Source: an uncultured Gemmatimonadota bacterium
GTDB lineage: Bacteria; Gemmatimonadota; Gemmatimonadetes; Gemmatimonadales; GWC2-71-9
Reading direction: 5' to 3'
Length of the DNA stretch: 6,595 nt
Assembly (NCBI GenBank): GCA_913009915.1
Contig: CAJVYZ010000164.1
Span: 1 to 6,595, forward strand
A program made the position numbers and the translations under genes. Shown here one piece after another: positions 5,046 through 6,595 of this stretch (the stretch's first letter is position 1; each line of letters opens with the position of its first letter). The notes beneath the pieces were generated by a model that worked only from the letters and a program-made list of their open reading frames with translations, had not been told where the DNA came from and did not search any database.

Positions 5046-5603
5046 ATGTTGAAATCAACCACCCGCCTCTACACCGGTAGCGTCTTCAACGTCGACCTCG
5101 ACACAGTCGAATTCCCCGACGAATCCACCGGTCAACTGGAGATGATCCGGCACCCGGGAGCAGCGGCCGTGCTGCCGTTCCTCGATCCCCCGTCATCGAC
5201 CGACCCCCGGGTGGCGCTCATCTATCAATTCCGCCACGCAGCCGACCGCTACCTGTGGGAGATCCCGGCCGGGAGACTCGAGCACGGCGAGTCGCCGGAG
5301 GACTGTGCCCGCCGGGAAATGCTCGAGGAGACCGGCTACACCGCGGAGAGGGTCGATCACGTGGCCAGTGTCTACACCACTCCCGGGTTCACCGACGAGA
5401 TCATCCACCTGTTCGCCGCGGAGGTGACCGGCGTCGGGGACCACGACCGGGAAGTCGATGAATTCCTGGAGGTCCACACGCTCAGGTGGTCCGAGGTGGG
5501 CCGCATGGTCGCCCGGGGGGAGATCGTGGACGGCAAGACCATCTGCTGCCTGTTCTACCTGCAACACTTCGGCCGCGGCCGTACGGCGGCCCCGGCTGGT
5601 TGA
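5046..5603 (+). CDS. Nudix hydrolase, ADP-ribose pyrophosphatase-like
   Basis: This 185-residue cytosolic enzyme carries a complete Nudix box at 76-98: G76, E82, R90-E91, E94-E95, G97, Y98, following GX5EX7REUXEEXGU exactly. The glutamates are the magnesium ligands. Downstream, TTPGFTDEIIHLF (111-123) puts a proline 16 residues after the box glycine, the mark of ADP-ribose pyrophosphatases (NudF group), which split ADP-ribose to AMP and ribose 5-phosphate. The N-terminal part (TRLYTGSVFNVDLDTVEFPD, then MIRHPGAAAVLPF) also matches that group. Length is typical. Other nucleoside-diphosphate sugars remain possible substrates. No Shine-Dalgarno is seen; TACCAT at 5019-5024 is a possible -10. It is 54 nt from holA in the same direction. 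Confidence 0.92.
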   Translation: MLKSTTRLYTGSVFNVDLDTVEFPDESTGQLEMIRHPGAAAVLPFLDPPSSTDPRVALIYQFRHAADRYLWEIPAGRLEHGESPEDCARREMLEETGYTAERVDHVASVYTTPGFTDEIIHLFAAEVTGVGDHDREVDEFLEVHTLRWSEVGRMVARGEIVDGKTICCLFYLQHFGRGRTAAPAG

Positions 5604-5645
5604 CCACCGGCCCTGGTCCGCCTTTCTTGCCCTGCCCCAGAGAAG

Positions 5646-5651
5646 TAAGAT
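5646..5651 (+). promoter_or_regulatory. -10-like element of holA
   Basis: TAAGAT fits TANNNT and ends 6 nt before ATG 5658, as for upp. A -35 is weak: TTTCTT at 17-nt spacing. An alternative reading is that AGAGAAG (5639-5645) serves as a distant Shine-Dalgarno, 12 nt from the ATG. Confidence 0.45.
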
Positions 5652-5657
5652 TCACAT

Positions 5658-6537
5658 ATGCCGACCCACACCATGAAAACGTTCTACGGCAAGCTCAAGA
5701 AGCAGGGCCCCGAGGCCGCCTACTACTTCCTGGGCAGTGAAGACGTGCTCAAGGACGAGGCGGTCTCCCAGATTATCGGAAGAGTCCTCGACAAGTCCTT
5801 GCAGGACTTCAATCTCGACCAGGTGTCGGCCAGCCAGATGGATCCGGCTGGTTTGACCGACCTGTGCAGCACGCTGCCGATGATGGCGGACCGCCGGGTC
5901 GTGGTGGTGCGCGGGGTCGAGGCCTGGAAACGAAAGACCCGCGCCAAGAAGGCGGCGGTGGCGTACCTGCAAGACCCGGCGCCGGAAACCCTTCTCATCC
6001 TGGTGCAGTCGGCCACCGACGAGAAGCCCGACAAGGCATTGGCCGATGCTGCCTACACCGTCGATTTCGGCGAGATGTCACCGGAGGACACGGCCCGATG
6101 GCTCAAGCGGGAAGCCGGCCAGCGCGGTGTCCGGTTCGATCGGGGAGCCGGCGAGCACCTGCTGGCCACTGTGGGAGCCAATCTGGCGGCACTGCGCTCG
6201 GAGGTAGCCAAGTTGTCGGGCCTGGTGGTGGACGCCCCGATCACCGTCCAACAGGTGGGCGACGTGGTCGGCATCCACCAGGGCGAGACCCTCACGGACT
6301 GGCGCGATGCCGTCCTCGCCGGAGACACTGCCAGGGCGGCCTCGCTGATCGAGTCCATTCTGAACCAGTCGGGCACCACCGGGGTTCGAATGGTGATGGC
6401 CCTGAGCCCAGCCCTCATTGGAGTCGGCGTCGCCCGGGCCCACTATGACGCCGGCAAGCGGGGCCGCGCGCTGTACTCGGCCGTGCTCGACTCGATCAAG
6501 GCCGTCAGGCCTATGAGTCTCAAAGGGCTCGATTGGA
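5658..6537 (+). CDS. holA: DNA polymerase III subunit delta, 3' end missing
   Basis: The delta subunit opens the beta sliding clamp as part of the clamp loader. The 293 genomic residues show the family pattern: YYFLGSEDVLKDEAV (22-36), LPMMADRRVVVVRGVEAWKR (73-92), ETLLILVQSATDEKPDK (110-126), the wedge-to-lid segment MSPEDTARWLKREAGQRGV (140-158), then GANLAALRSEVAKLSGL (173-189) and a helical C-terminal domain. Full proteins run about 320-345 residues, so roughly 30-50 are lost at the adapter junction. The frame does continue to a TAG at 6570-6572, but its last 11 residues (KIGRATWRERV) are encoded by adapter and should be discarded. Start could be M1 (5658) or M6 (5673, MKTFYGKL). M1 is preferred because of its -10 spacing. 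Confidence 0.92.
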
Positions 6538-6595
6538 AGATCGGAAGAGCGACGTGGAGGGAAAGAGTGTAGATCTCGGTGGTCGTCGGATCCTT
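6538..6595 (-). other. Residual Illumina adapter sequence (not genomic)
   Basis: All 58 bases align without gaps to the reverse complement of the full TruSeq universal adapter, beginning AGATCGGAAGAGC. Mismatches are at adapter offsets 15, 20, 49, 52 and 56. With the copy at 1-36 it makes an apparent terminal inverted repeat that is purely technical. Genomic sequence ends at about 6537. Confidence 0.97.

Noticed and set aside
5592..5610. Bulged hairpin around the Nudix stop codon as a terminator
   Set aside because: It is 7 bp with a bulge and overlaps the stop. The nearest pyrimidine-rich stretch is over 10 nt away and contains few Ts.

Overview
This window is a 6.5-kb piece of a high-GC bacterial chromosome with sequencing-adapter sequence left on both ends. 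Positions 1-36 and 6538-6595 match the Illumina TruSeq universal adapter, in opposite orientations and with a few mismatches. The biological insert is therefore about 37-6537. Both terminal genes are cut at the adapter junctions, and any protein translated across a junction gains an artificial tail.

Layout. The left part reads on the minus strand. It holds a META/HslJ-type lipoprotein (1205 to 747), followed 33 nt later by a secreted RCC1-repeat protein (713, running off the left end). Next comes a 307-nt gene-free stretch with a GCGAGGGCA-type repeat, then a minus-strand tRNA-Phe(GAA) with a near-consensus promoter. From there everything reads on the plus strand: a 53-residue glycine-zipper membrane peptide (1748-1909), uracil phosphoribosyltransferase upp (1986-2630), a beta-CASP metallo-beta-lactamase RNase-like protein (2757-4145), a YdcF/SanA-type DUF218 membrane protein (4335-4934), a Nudix ADP-ribose pyrophosphatase-like enzyme (5046-5603), and the DNA polymerase III delta subunit holA (5658, truncated at 6537).

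How the genes relate. The plus-strand genes are mostly housekeeping: pyrimidine salvage, nucleotide clean-up, RNA processing and the replicative clamp loader. They are unlikely to form one tight operon, because 54-189 nt gaps separate them. Three of them (upp, ydcF, holA) have a TANNNT -10-like hexamer ending 6-7 nt before the ATG and no clear Shine-Dalgarno, which suggests leaderless transcripts. The minus-strand pair are both predicted to be exported and are probably co-transcribed.

The most unusual feature is the intergenic DNA. Period-7 repeats (GGGCGTA type, TGCGCAG type) and period-9 repeats (GCGAGGGCA type) fill several gaps. Three arrays start 2-5 nt after a stop codon, and one forms a near-perfect long inverted repeat between the beta-CASP gene and ydcF.

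Organism. High GC, no encoded tRNA CCA, likely leaderless promoters, and RCC1/META exported proteins would fit Gemmatimonadota, Actinomycetota or a similar high-GC phylum in a metagenome. I cannot settle the phylum from sequence alone. I see no clear new multi-gene defence, metabolic or mobile system. The items most worth a second look are the repeats, the leaderless starts, the glycine-zipper peptide and the paired-cysteine RCC1 protein.
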